DNA of 64,000 nucleotides. It comes from Xenorhabdus griffiniae. Its GTDB lineage: Bacteria > Pseudomonadota > Gammaproteobacteria > Enterobacterales > Enterobacteriaceae. The DNA lies in the NCBI RefSeq assembly GCF_001028135.1, contig NZ_LDNM01000004.1, positions 1 through 64,000 of the forward strand. Reading direction: 5' to 3'. Of the stretch, positions 10,810-19,882 are shown piece by piece (within the stretch, counting starts at the first letter, position 1; each line of letters starts with the position of its first letter). The translations under genes were made by a program, and so were the position numbers. Below the pieces are notes generated by a model. It ran no database searches. It had not been told where the DNA came from and worked only from the letters and a program-made list of their open reading frames with translations.

Positions 10810-11907
10810 CTAACGAGGGGATGGCTGAGATAGACGAACGGCATCCAATATAACTTCTTTCCCAATATCAGAACGAAGTTTTGCTTCCCCAATCGCGGTT
10901 GGCAGTACCAGATGCAGTTTTCCGGCAGAAACTTTTTTGTCACGCATCATATGAGGTAGATAGGCATCAGGGGACATTGCTTCAGGGCCATTGACAGGTA
11001 ATTCTGCTCGTTCCAGCAAGCGGATGATCCGTTGGGTGTCCTGTTTTGAGAAGGTGCCGACAAGTTCAGATGCTCTGGCCGCCATCACCATACCCGCCGC
11101 AACAGCATGACCATGCAGCCAGACGCCATAACCCATTTCAGCCTCAATCGCATGTCCAAAGGTATGACCGAGGTTTAACAGTGCCCGCATTCCACTGCGT
11201 TCTTGTTCATCAGCCGCAACAACCAACGCTTTGAGTTCGCAGCAACGACGGATGCAATAAGCCATTACCTGACTGTCGAGAGCCAGTAATTTCTCAATAT
11301 TCTCTTCAAGCCAGCGAAAGAATTCGCCATCCAGAATAATGCCATATTTAATCACTTCAGCCAGACCTGAATGTAACTCTTGAGCCGGTAATGTTTTCAG
11401 GCAATTGAGATCGACAATAACCGAAGTGGGCTGGTAGAAAGCGCCTATCATGTTTTTGCCGAGGGGGTGGTTGACTCCTGTTTTTCCACCGACGGAAGAG
11501 TCAACCTGAGAGAGCAGTGTGGTGGGTACTTGGATAAAACGAACACCGCGTTGATAGCTAGCTGCGGCAAACCCCGTCATATCACCGATTACACCACCAC
11601 CAAGGGCGATAAGCGTTGTGTCACGGCCATGATTCTTTTCCAGCAAGGCGGAAAAAATGTCATTGAGCACAAAAAGTGATTTGTGCTGTTCACCGTCAGG
11701 CAAGATAACTTCATTTACCCGAAGATCCATTCTCTGCAATGTGGATTTCACCTGTTCGAGATACAGGGGAGCAAGCGTCTCATTGGTCACTATCATGACC
11801 TGTTGACCCGCTTGCAGGGGCTTGAATGCCTCACTGTCAGAAAATAGCCCTTCGGCTATGGTAATTGGATAGCTTCTTTCACCTAACGTAACAGTCACTT
11901 GTTCCAT
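10810..11907 (-). CDS. aroB: 3-dehydroquinate synthase
   Basis: AroB is the second enzyme of the shikimate pathway and uses NAD and a divalent metal to convert DAHP to 3-dehydroquinate. The 365-residue protein shows the nucleotide-binding [14 protein letters not shown], the phosphate-binding [19 protein letters not shown] and metal ligands in [21 protein letters not shown] and [11 protein letters not shown]. It follows aroK by 45 bp on the same strand. Confidence 0.97.
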   Translation of the reverse strand: MEQVTVTLGERSYPITIAEGLFSDSEAFKPLQAGQQVMIVTNETLAPLYLEQVKSTLQRMDLRVNEVILPDGEQHKSLFVLNDIFSALLEKNHGRDTTLIALGGGVIGDMTGFAAASYQRGVRFIQVPTTLLSQVDSSVGGKTGVNHPLGKNMIGAFYQPTSVIVDLNCLKTLPAQELHSGLAEVIKYGIILDGEFFRWLEENIEKLLALDSQVMAYCIRRCCELKALVVAADEQERSGMRALLNLGHTFGHAIEAEMGYGVWLHGHAVAAGMVMAARASELVGTFSKQDTQRIIRLLERAELPVNGPEAMSPDAYLPHMMRDKKVSAGKLHLVLPTAIGEAKLRSDIGKEVILDAVRLSQPSPR

Positions 11908-11952
11908 ATCAGCTTTCGCCTTATCGTTTGCCGCTGTGCGGACTCGCTATAA

Positions 11953-12474
11953 TCAGTTTTTTTCCAGTAGTTCAATGATTTGGTTAGCGACGACTTTGGC
12001 GCTTTGCTCATCTGTGCGAATAGTCACGTCAGCAATTTCCTCATAAAGAGGATTGCGCTCATCAGCCAAATTCTCTAAAACTTCGCGTGCTGGTGCATCA
12101 ACTTGAAGTAAAGGGCGTTTTTTATCGCGCTGGGTACGAGCCAACTGTTTTTCGATGGTTGTTTCTAAATAGACGACCACACCACGGGCAGACAGGCGAT
12201 TGCGGGTTTCTTTTGATTTAACAGAACCCCCTCCAGTAGCCAATACGATGCCTTGTTTTTCAGTCAGTTCGTTTATTATTTTTTCTTCGCGATCGCGGAA
12301 GCCTTCTTCGCCTTCCACATCAAATACCCAGCCCACGTCAGCTCCGGTACGTCGCTCAATTTCTTGATCAGAGTCGTAAAACTCCATATTGAGTTGCTGA
12401 GCTAACTGACGACCAATAGTGCTTTTGCCGGCACCCATAGGCCCAACCAGAAAGATATTGCGTTTCTCTGCCAT
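11953..12474 (-). CDS. aroK: Shikimate kinase I
   Basis: AroK phosphorylates shikimate with ATP. At 173 residues it has the E. coli length. The Walker A is [11 protein letters not shown] (residues 11-21), the DSDQEIERR segment binds shikimate, [10 protein letters not shown] and ATGGGSV follow, and the lid region has RDKKRPLL. It is the first gene of aroK-aroB-damX-dam-rpe-gph-trpS. Confidence 0.97.
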   Translation of the reverse strand: MAEKRNIFLVGPMGAGKSTIGRQLAQQLNMEFYDSDQEIERRTGADVGWVFDVEGEEGFRDREEKIINELTEKQGIVLATGGGSVKSKETRNRLSARGVVVYLETTIEKQLARTQRDKKRPLLQVDAPAREVLENLADERNPLYEEIADVTIRTDEQSAKVVANQIIELLEKN

Positions 12475-12917
12475 GTTTTTGGTATTACTAAGACTGTTTG
12501 TTAATGATAACCCGCCCCGCCAATCAGATTAGCCACGGGACCTAAACTGAAACCTCATGAGTGATAATGTGAGATCAGATATGAAAATTATCTCAGCACA
12601 TCAGCCTGTATTGCAACTATATAAATTTCGCACGAACTCAAACATCGGGTTCATGCTTTTGCTGGCCAATTGAGAGCCTATTGTATCTACCTTCCATCCT
12701 ACAACTTGCTGTTTTGCTGCAATTTGCCATCTATTGGGTATAAGCTCTTGCTTGCGATATTAGATCTGCTCACTCAATTAGTTAATCCTTGTATGCTAAA
12801 TTACTCTCAGCGTCAAATCCATAAACAGGCCAGACCAAGAAAAACGGTAGGTGTTTTGACAGAAAAAACACAATTACGTTATTAATTGATTGATTTTTAT
12901 ATTATATTTTTCATTGG
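12475..12917. other. hofQ-aroK intergenic region
   Basis: This 443-bp gap carries the aroK promoter and the end of the hof operon. One plus-strand reading frame of 71 codons (12670-12885) has no recognisable content or ribosome site. A gtgtttt / aaaacac inverted repeat lies near 12850-12871, 47 bp or more downstream of the hofQ stop. Nothing else was recognised. Confidence 0.6.
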
Positions 12918-13976
12918 TTAAATATCGGTCAGTTGAGGCGTGATAAAAATGACGAGTTCCCGGCGGCTATGTTGCTCTCCTTTTTGGTTAAATAATGCCC
13001 CCAATAGGGGAAGATCTGATAAATAAGGAACTTTTTGTAAACTTGCGGTTTTTTTCTGTTGAAAGATCCCTCCGAGAATCAAGGTCTCCCCATTTTTAAT
13101 TGTAACGTGGGTTATTATCTCTTGTTTATCGATGGACAAATTTTCATTTCCGCCTTGGTTGATGGGAAAACCGGGGGCATTCTGACTAATTTTCAGCGCG
13201 AGCCGGATTTTTCCCTGCCTTAAAATATGGGGCGTAACTTCCATGCCCAATACCGCCTCTTTAAATTGAACGGTAGTTTTGTCCTTGTCCTGAACAATAT
13301 AGGGAATATCAGAACCTTGCTTGATACTGGCTGTTTGCTGGTGTGAAGCGGTTAGTCGTGGGCTGGCAATGATATCAAGCTGGTTTTCCTGCTCTAGTGC
13401 ACTGAGTTCCAGCTCGAGTAAGTTTGCATGAATGCGGGCGGTATTCAGTACCAACCGATGGCGCTGGTTGCCTGCGGGTTGATGAAGATTTAAGCGGTTT
13501 AGGCCTATTGATTGATTATGCGGATCGGCGTTTATTCCCCAGTGGATCCCCAATTCATGCAGTGCTTCCTGACTGCTGGTAACAATATGGGCAGTGATCT
13601 GTACTTGTTGCTGTGGGGTATCGACTTCTTTCAGCCAGTTTTTAATACGAGTAATGGCATCAAATTTATCTTCCAGGATCAGACTGTTGGTTAAGGGATC
13701 ATGTTCAACTTTTCCCCATTTTGTCAGTAGCGCAGGATGATTTTGCTGTAATTGTTCTGCCACTTGCCCTGCATCGGCGTATTGCAAAGTAATAGCCTGA
13801 TACTCGATCTCTTGTTCTTGCTCATTTTGCTCTGCCGGAGAAAAGTCAGTTGCATTCTCTATTATTGGAGGCTGGAACGGATCTCTTATTGGCATTTCAG
13901 AATTGGGTTCTTCTCCGGTAAAACCGAATAGGGGAAATAAGAGACAGATTAGGAGAATCAAAGGATGGCGGTTCAT
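12918..13976 (-). CDS. hofQ: Secretin HofQ with HofP-like N-terminus (fusion)
   Basis: Secretins form outer-membrane rings; HofQ/PilQ proteins act in DNA uptake and type IV pilus-like systems. Residues from about 60 onward match E. coli HofQ: ITLQYADAG, ELSALEQENQLDIIASPRL, SIKQGSDIPY, FKEAVLGMEVTP, GETLILGGIF and a C-terminal RRELVIFITPQL. The N-terminal STN domain of E. coli HofQ (about 412 aa) is absent. In its place is a signal peptide followed by RDPFQPP, the hallmark start of HofP/PilP. The 352-residue gene therefore looks like hofP and hofQ joined by an in-frame deletion. It overlaps hofO by 4 bp. Confidence 0.85.
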   Translation of the reverse strand: MNRHPLILLICLLFPLFGFTGEEPNSEMPIRDPFQPPIIENATDFSPAEQNEQEQEIEYQAITLQYADAGQVAEQLQQNHPALLTKWGKVEHDPLTNSLILEDKFDAITRIKNWLKEVDTPQQQVQITAHIVTSSQEALHELGIHWGINADPHNQSIGLNRLNLHQPAGNQRHRLVLNTARIHANLLELELSALEQENQLDIIASPRLTASHQQTASIKQGSDIPYIVQDKDKTTVQFKEAVLGMEVTPHILRQGKIRLALKISQNAPGFPINQGGNENLSIDKQEIITHVTIKNGETLILGGIFQQKKTASLQKVPYLSDLPLLGALFNQKGEQHSRRELVIFITPQLTDI

Positions 13977-14527
13977 GATTTCTCCTTATCTGAAAAAGCG
14001 GTGTCTGAAAAAACCATGTGAACCGTTAGGTTATCATCGGCAGGTGTAATTGTGATGTGCTTAATTAATAACGGGGGCTGCAATTTTTGAATTTCATTCA
14101 AGAAATGGAGAAATTGGCCGTAATTTAGCGACAGCATGATATGCCAGAAAACGTGTTCGTTTTCTTTGTGGATTTGCCATTCCATTAGCTGACTACCGGA
14201 GTGGGTTAGTGGTATATGCAGTCGTTTGAGTATGGTCGTATTATTTTTTGAGGATGAAAGATGGCCGTCTGGGGTAAGGCTTGTGGCCATATGCTGGATC
14301 TGCTGTTGCGTTTCAGGCAGAGATGGCAGCTCAGCAAGCTTCTGCCGGGATAGCACCACATTGTGTTGCTGCTGCTTAATATTGCTCTGTAGGGTATGAA
14401 TTTCATACCGATTTTTCTGCCAGACTAAAAAGTAGAACCCTAACAGCAGTGAGATGATGAGCAATTGTTGCAAGACAAGCTGTTGCCAGACAGGCCGATA
14501 AAACCATTCAAGATAATTATTTCTCAT
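13973..14527 (-). CDS. hofO: HofO-like (PilO-type) inner-membrane protein
   Basis: This 184-residue protein has one N-terminal membrane helix (about residues 16-35, QQLLIISLLLGFYFLVW), then a coiled-coil region rich in Gln and a compact periplasmic domain. This is the PilO plan. Position between hofN and hofQ supports the name; sequence identity to the E. coli protein is low. It overlaps both neighbours, showing translational coupling. Confidence 0.75.
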   Translation of the reverse strand: MRNNYLEWFYRPVWQQLVLQQLLIISLLLGFYFLVWQKNRYEIHTLQSNIKQQQHNVVLSRQKLAELPSLPETQQQIQHMATSLTPDGHLSSSKNNTTILKRLHIPLTHSGSQLMEWQIHKENEHVFWHIMLSLNYGQFLHFLNEIQKLQPPLLIKHITITPADDNLTVHMVFSDTAFSDKEKS

Positions 14528-15068
14528 CGGACTCTCCCGTCAACCAATTGGCATCAATGGTAAAAACCTTGAAATGATCTTCTGTCGTGGTCATTTTCCT
14601 CAGCTGCACATTGATAAGCGAAGTATCGTCAGTCAGGTTATCCAACAAATTGGAGATATCGGTATAGTTTTGACTGCGGGCGGTAAAAATTAATTGCCCA
14701 CTGTCGTCACTAAATTCAGTCAGCCAACTGTTCTCTGGTAACACATTGGGGAGTTGACGAAAGAGTTGTAAATAACGTTGATTCTGTTCCATGAATATGC
14801 GTTTTTTCCGTAATCGTTGTGACAATTGTTGGTGCTGTTGCACGGCGTGGTCTGTTGCGCTGATAGTTTGTTGTAATTGAGCCAATGAGTGAGTCATTTC
14901 CGTTAATTGTCCGCGATATTGTCTAATCTGGTTTGTTTGTAGCGTAGAAATAAACACGAATACAGCTGTCCACAACGTCAGTTGTAAGCAAAGTAGTACT
15001 CCCCATATTTGGCACTGGCGTTTCAGCCTATTCTGCCGCCAGGGTAAGAAATTGACTTGATACATCAT
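14517..15068 (-). CDS. hofN: HofN-like (PilN-type) inner-membrane protein
   Basis: This 183-residue protein begins MYQVNFLPWRQNRLKRQ, the cytoplasmic NLLPWR-type motif by which PilN proteins contact PilM. A membrane helix (about residues 22-42), a coiled coil and a ferredoxin-like periplasmic domain follow. It overlaps hofM by 4 bp and hofO by 11 bp. Confidence 0.82.
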   Translation of the reverse strand: MMYQVNFLPWRQNRLKRQCQIWGVLLCLQLTLWTAVFVFISTLQTNQIRQYRGQLTEMTHSLAQLQQTISATDHAVQQHQQLSQRLRKKRIFMEQNQRYLQLFRQLPNVLPENSWLTEFSDDSGQLIFTARSQNYTDISNLLDNLTDDTSLINVQLRKMTTTEDHFKVFTIDANWLTGESDEK

Positions 15069-15913
15069 TGATCACTCGGCCTGAGCGCTAAACCAGCGGC
15101 AATAATGAACGCATTCGTTTTATCTGGCAGCGGGGGATGATAATGACGGAACGCCATTAAGAGTTGCCAAATATTGGCTGATTTTGTTGATACTGATATC
15201 GCTTTTACTGATGTCGATTGCTCTTCATCGCTGTAATAAATTGCATAATCTTCTGTTTCTGACGTGATGGGGAGCTGGTTGATGATCTGCGCCAGATGGG
15301 AATCCGGTTGTGAAGATATCAGGCCATAACCGAAAGGTCGGTTGGCAGGAGCTACCCATAGCCAGTGTGTTATACGTTTGTGAAGCAGCCAACTGGCGTC
15401 AGGCACTCCCGCAAATTTGGCGACATAACGCAATGCACAGAGGGCAATATCAATAACATCAAGGGATAAATTGATCTCCGCGAATAAATTCAGCCAGCGG
15501 TTGAGATCTTTTTGACGGGTTGCACTAATGCAAATCTGCTGACCATGAACACGATAATCCAACGCCAGGTCACTGGCAGGAAATTGTTTTTCAGCATTGG
15601 CGTGCACAAACCAGCCGAGTTCCGGCTCCTGCAAGGCAGTATGGTCAGGCAAGGCGATCTGGCGCTGTAAGGTTTGCTGAACAGGGAGGGCTAATCTTAG
15701 GCTAAGATTCTTAGGTAGTCTTTTTCGCCATTGCATTAAAATGTGGCGTAATTTTTCAGGATCTTGTAGCCGTCCTCCTGAAATAATCTCGCTGGATAAG
15801 TGATATTGCCAGCAATGCCGAAGTTGCCAACCGTCACGGCGTTTAATAGCGGCAAGAGCACGAATGTAATGATCCTGGATATCCAATCCGATATACCATT
15901 TAGGTGGATACAT
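15065..15913 (-). CDS. hofM: HofM-like (PilM-type) actin-fold protein
   Basis: This 282-residue soluble protein starts with YIGLDIQDHYIRALA, the phosphate-1 strand of an actin-like (PilM) fold. LPVQQTLQRQIALPD and FPASDLALDYRV are typical of the family. It is the first gene of hofMNO-Q, with a GGAGA ribosome site, and is divergent from mrcA. In E. coli the operon supports use of DNA as a nutrient; the role here is inferred. Confidence 0.83.
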   Translation of the reverse strand: MYPPKWYIGLDIQDHYIRALAAIKRRDGWQLRHCWQYHLSSEIISGGRLQDPEKLRHILMQWRKRLPKNLSLRLALPVQQTLQRQIALPDHTALQEPELGWFVHANAEKQFPASDLALDYRVHGQQICISATRQKDLNRWLNLFAEINLSLDVIDIALCALRYVAKFAGVPDASWLLHKRITHWLWVAPANRPFGYGLISSQPDSHLAQIINQLPITSETEDYAIYYSDEEQSTSVKAISVSTKSANIWQLLMAFRHYHPPLPDKTNAFIIAAGLALRPSDQ

Positions 15914-16020
15914 AGAGAGATCTCCTTATCTACTATCAACGAAAACATCAAATTAATGAAAACCTAATGAGACATGAAAAGGGGATTGGTAAAGGTGATA
16001 TCTATAGTGTTGTACAGCCC

Positions 16021-16062
16021 TTATACTAATTCCTTTATACTAAGTCTTTTATACTACGTACT
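16021..16062. repeat. Three 14-bp tandem repeats in hofM/mrcA promoter region
   Basis: Three back-to-back 14-bp units start at 16021, 16035 and 16049. Each begins ttatacta and differs in the last six bases. Each unit carries TATACT, a good -10 hexamer, about 45-85 bp before the mrcA start. This may be a repeated promoter element or a slippage-derived duplication. Confidence 0.75.
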
Positions 16063-16107
16063 GATCGTTTATAAACTGCCCGATTAACATGGCGTGAGAA
16101 ATTTCAG

Positions 16108-18642
16108 GTGAAGTTCATAAAGTATTTTTTGATCCTTATTGTTGTTTGCATTTTATTGGGAGTTGTCTCGATTTTTGGTTTGTACAAATATATCGAGCCA
16201 CAGCTTCCTGATGTTGCGACACTAAAGGATGTCCGGTTACAAACACCGATGCAGGTGTTCAGTGCTGATGGCGAATTAATAGCCCAATATGGTGAAAAAC
16301 GCCGTTTACCCCTTACCTTGTCAGAAATACCTCCCCTAATGGAGAAAGCCTTTATTGCCACGGAAGATAACCGTTTTTATGAACACCACGGTGTTGATCC
16401 CATCGGGGTTATCCGCGCTGTTTCTGTGGTAATCACTTCCGGCCATGCTTCCCAAGGGGCGAGTACCATCACTCAGCAGCTTGCGAGAAACTTTTTTCTT
16501 AGCCGAGAGAAGACATTGATACGTAAAGCGAAAGAGGCATTTTTGGCGATTAAGATCGAGCAATTATTAACTAAGGATGAAATCCTGGAGTTGTATCTCA
16601 ACAAGATCTATCTCGGCTATCGTGCTTATGGTGTTGGCGCTGCGGCTCATGTTTATTTTGGTAAAAACGTCAACGAGTTGACATTAAGTGAGATGGCGAT
16701 GATTGCCGGTTTGCCGAAAGCACCTTCAACATTTAACCCACTTTATTCTTATGATCGCGCGATCAGTCGCCGCAATGTGGTACTGGGCAGGATGCTGGAA
16801 GAGGGATATATCACCCGGCGTCAGTATGAGGAAGCCAGAGAAGAAAAATTGGTTGCCCGTTATCACGCTCCACAAATTGTTTTTTCTGCGTCTTATCTGA
16901 CTGAAATGGCTCGTCAGGAAATGATCAATCGATATGGTGAAGAAAATGCCTATACAGAGGGTTATAAGGTCTATACCACGATCACGCGTAAATCCCAGTT
17001 AGCGGCTGTGAACGCGGTTCGTTCCAATGTGATTGACTATGATGTCCGTCACGGTTACCGAGGCCCTCAAGAAGTGTTATGGAAAGCCAATCAGCCGGCA
17101 TGGAGCCAAACGCAGATTATCGATAAGCTGAAAACCTTACCTAAATATGGCCCTCTGGTGCCAGCCATTGTGACGAAATCCAGCGCTAACCAGGCACAAG
17201 TGATGCGGGTGGATGGCAACAACGTTGAGTTGACAATGGCAGGCGTGCGCTGGGCACGTCCATTTAAAACCGACAGCTTACAAGGTGCTGTACCACATAG
17301 TGTCAATGAAGTTATTCGGGCAGGCGAACAAATTTGGATCAGAAAAGTCAATGATACTTGGTGGTTGGCTCAACTTCCCGAAGTTAATGCAGCGCTGGTT
17401 TCCATCAATCCGATGAATGGTGCAATAGAAGCGTTGGTCGGTGGATTTGATTTTGAATTGAGTAAATTTAACCGTGTGACACAATCGTTGCGTCAGGTCG
17501 GTTCCAATATCAAGCCATTCCTGTATACCGCCGCAATGGACAAAGGGTTGACGTTGGCTTCATTGATGAATGATGCGCCAATCAGCCGTTGGGATGCCGG
17601 AGCCGGGACGGATTGGCGTCCGAAAAACTCACCACCGAATTACGATGGGCCAATTCGTTTGCGTCAGGGGTTGGGACAATCCAAAAACGTAGTGATGGTT
17701 CGAGCCATGCGTGCGATGGGGGTTGATTATGCTGCGGATTACTTGAAGCGCTTTGGCTTACCGGGTGAAAACGTTGTACGCACAGAATCTTTGGCTCTGG
17801 GTTCCCCTTCATTTACTCCGCTACAGTTAGTACGCGGTTATGCCGTGATGGCAAACGGTGGTTACCTGGTTGATCCTTACTTCATCAGCAAGATTGAAAA
17901 TGATGAAGGGAAAGTGCTGTTTGAAGCGAAACCTAAAATTGCTTGTCCTCAATGTGAAAACATTCCGGTGATTTATGGTGAAACAGCACGTTCTATCGAA
18001 TTATCTGAAGATTCCATTGAGAACGTGGCGCATTCTGAGGTTCCGCAAAATCCAGATTTACTGCCTCAACCGGAGTTAGAGAGCGTATCGGGAAATGTTA
18101 ATGTGGATGATCAACAGTATGCCCCTCACGTGATCAGTACACCGCTGGCGTTCCTTATTCATGATGCCTTAAAGACGAATATCTTTGGTGAGCCGGGTTG
18201 GATGGGAACGGGCTGGCGTGCTGCCCGTGATTTGAAGCGCCGTGATATTGGTGGCAAAACCGGGACAACCAACAGCTCAAAAGATGCGTGGTTCTCTGGT
18301 TATGGCCCGGATAGGGTGGCAACAGCCTGGATTGGCTTTGATGAACATAGCCGAAGTTTGGGACGTACTCCGGTATTAAAAGGGGAAGGTGGCGCGAAAA
18401 CGGCTCAACCAATTTGGGATGATTTTATGAAAGTGGCGTTGGCAGGCGTTCCAGATAAAGCCATGGAACCCCCTGCCGGCATTGTTTCTGTCACAATTGA
18501 TCGGGCAACGGGCAAGCTGGCTAACGGTAGTAACAATACCCGTAAAGAGTATTTCATTGATGGCACTCAGCCGACGGAATATGCTGTACCCGATGTGGGT
18601 ACGACAATCACTGAAAATGGTGAAAGCCGTGAATTATTCTGA
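16108..18642 (+). CDS. mrcA: Penicillin-binding protein 1A
   Basis: This bifunctional peptidoglycan synthase has 844 residues. A cytoplasmic stub and one membrane helix (residues 5-25) come first, then the glycosyltransferase domain with catalytic Glu in ATEDNRFYEHHG and the motif GASTITQQLARN. The transpeptidase domain has the SXXK motif in QVGSNIKPF and the KTG motif in IGGKTGTTNSSKDAW. An OB-like domain lies between. The start is a GTG at 16108, giving MKFIKYF as in E. coli. It is divergent from hofM, the usual arrangement. Confidence 0.97.
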   Translation: MKFIKYFLILIVVCILLGVVSIFGLYKYIEPQLPDVATLKDVRLQTPMQVFSADGELIAQYGEKRRLPLTLSEIPPLMEKAFIATEDNRFYEHHGVDPIGVIRAVSVVITSGHASQGASTITQQLARNFFLSREKTLIRKAKEAFLAIKIEQLLTKDEILELYLNKIYLGYRAYGVGAAAHVYFGKNVNELTLSEMAMIAGLPKAPSTFNPLYSYDRAISRRNVVLGRMLEEGYITRRQYEEAREEKLVARYHAPQIVFSASYLTEMARQEMINRYGEENAYTEGYKVYTTITRKSQLAAVNAVRSNVIDYDVRHGYRGPQEVLWKANQPAWSQTQIIDKLKTLPKYGPLVPAIVTKSSANQAQVMRVDGNNVELTMAGVRWARPFKTDSLQGAVPHSVNEVIRAGEQIWIRKVNDTWWLAQLPEVNAALVSINPMNGAIEALVGGFDFELSKFNRVTQSLRQVGSNIKPFLYTAAMDKGLTLASLMNDAPISRWDAGAGTDWRPKNSPPNYDGPIRLRQGLGQSKNVVMVRAMRAMGVDYAADYLKRFGLPGENVVRTESLALGSPSFTPLQLVRGYAVMANGGYLVDPYFISKIENDEGKVLFEAKPKIACPQCENIPVIYGETARSIELSEDSIENVAHSEVPQNPDLLPQPELESVSGNVNVDDQQYAPHVISTPLAFLIHDALKTNIFGEPGWMGTGWRAARDLKRRDIGGKTGTTNSSKDAWFSGYGPDRVATAWIGFDEHSRSLGRTPVLKGEGGAKTAQPIWDDFMKVALAGVPDKAMEPPAGIVSVTIDRATGKLANGSNNTRKEYFIDGTQPTEYAVPDVGTTITENGESRELF

Positions 18643-18681
18643 TTGATCTGTCTGTAACCAACATAACGGAAATGGAAGATA

Positions 18682-18716
18682 AAAAGACCTTGCCGGAGAA
18701 CTGGCGAGGCCTTTTG
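18682..18716 (+). terminator. mrcA terminator
   Basis: An aagaccttgcc / ggcgaggcctt stem with one mismatch is followed by ttttgtt, about 40 bp after mrcA. Confidence 0.8.
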
Positions 18717-18971
18717 TTATTTACTGGGGAAGATATGATTATGATGCGAATTAATTTTGAAGGTGTAGTTAATTTGTTTATTTATTATTTTTAATAAGCT
18801 GAGTTATTTTTCATAAATATTATTAAAATTATTACACGCATCAAATTAAACCTTACTCTGTTTAGGTGTTTGTTCTTTATCTCCGTATTTCACTTAAAAC
18901 GAGTATAAAATTGGTATTGGGATATCAATTGCATACCCGTTTTTAAAGAATGCATTAATTAATGTTTCCTA
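18717..18971. other. mrcA-nudE convergent gap
   Basis: This is a very AT-rich stretch between convergent genes. No gene or clear element was seen beyond the mrcA terminator just before it. Confidence 0.6.
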
Positions 18972-19523
18972 TTATTTTTTTGCTTGCAGGTATCGTTGAG
19001 CAAAAAATAGGGCGCTGACATTTCTGGCTTCGTTGAAATCGGGATGCTCCAATAGTGACATCATGTCAGAGATTGGCCAGCGTTTCTGCACGAGTGGTTC
19101 GGGTTCATCGCCTTTCAGACATTCTGGGTAAAGATCATGAGCAATCATGATATTCATCTTGCTGGAAAAGTAGGACGGTGCCACCGTCAATTTCGTCAAC
19201 AATTCCAGTTTTCCTGCACCGAAACCAATTTCTTCCTTCAATTCACGATTGGCGGCTTCCAAAATACTTTCGCCAGCATCAATGGCACCTTTTGGAAAAC
19301 CTAATTCATATTGTTCGATGCCAACGGCATATTCGTGAATCAGAATTAATTCATCCCCGATAATTGGAATAATTAGAACTGCTTCACTATTTGCGGGTTT
19401 CATTCGTTCATAAACGCGTTTTACACCATTGCTGAATTCAAGATCAACTGATTGAATATTGAATAAACGAGAGTGGGCAACGTCATTTATATTCAGTATC
19501 TTAGGTTTTTTTAGATCAATCAT
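18972..19523 (-). CDS. nudE: ADP compounds hydrolase NudE (Nudix)
   Basis: NudE hydrolyses ADP-ribose, Ap3A and NADH. The 183 residues contain a perfect Nudix box, starting at GAIDAGES and ending RELKEEIGFG (about residues 81-103). VDLEFSNGVKRVYERMKP at the N-terminus and DFNEARNVSALF near the C-terminus match E. coli NudE. It lies in the standard place between mrcA and igaA. Confidence 0.95.
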   Translation of the reverse strand: MIDLKKPKILNINDVAHSRLFNIQSVDLEFSNGVKRVYERMKPANSEAVLIIPIIGDELILIHEYAVGIEQYELGFPKGAIDAGESILEAANRELKEEIGFGAGKLELLTKLTVAPSYFSSKMNIMIAHDLYPECLKGDEPEPLVQKRWPISDMMSLLEHPDFNEARNVSALFFAQRYLQAKK

Positions 19524-19882
19524 GTTCTCCCCTGATGGCTGTCATATACTGGATAATTGAAAATAATAATGCGCCAAGTAACTTAAATATTACTGTATTT
19601 TTAAAGTGTTGTGATGAAATGGTTATGCATTCAAGCTTTGCTTTAATATGGCGGATTATGTTAGTAAATGATAGCGATTATCGCTTGAATGTATTTTTGT
19701 TGCTATCTTACTCATTCTTGCAAAAAGACGTTAGTTTATGGAAAGGTATGAGAAAAATTATATAACCTTTTGTAAATAAAATTAAAAATAGAAGAGAAAA
19801 ATAGGAATAACCTGATTATGGGTGTTCCATGAAGTTGTTATTCTGCTGATCTCTGTACTGCTGTTATGAGCATGGGGAAAAA
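19524..19882. other. nudE/igaA divergent promoter region
   Basis: This 359-bp AT-rich region separates divergent genes. A 76-codon plus-strand frame (19535-19765) ends well before igaA and shows no family features, so it was not called. Promoters for both genes must lie here. Confidence 0.55.

Noticed and set aside
12670-12885. 71-codon plus-strand frame between hofQ and aroK
   Set aside because: No start signals or family content; it runs against the surrounding minus-strand genes.
19535-19765. 76-codon plus-strand frame upstream of igaA
   Set aside because: It overlaps the nudE promoter region, has no ribosome site and no recognisable sequence.
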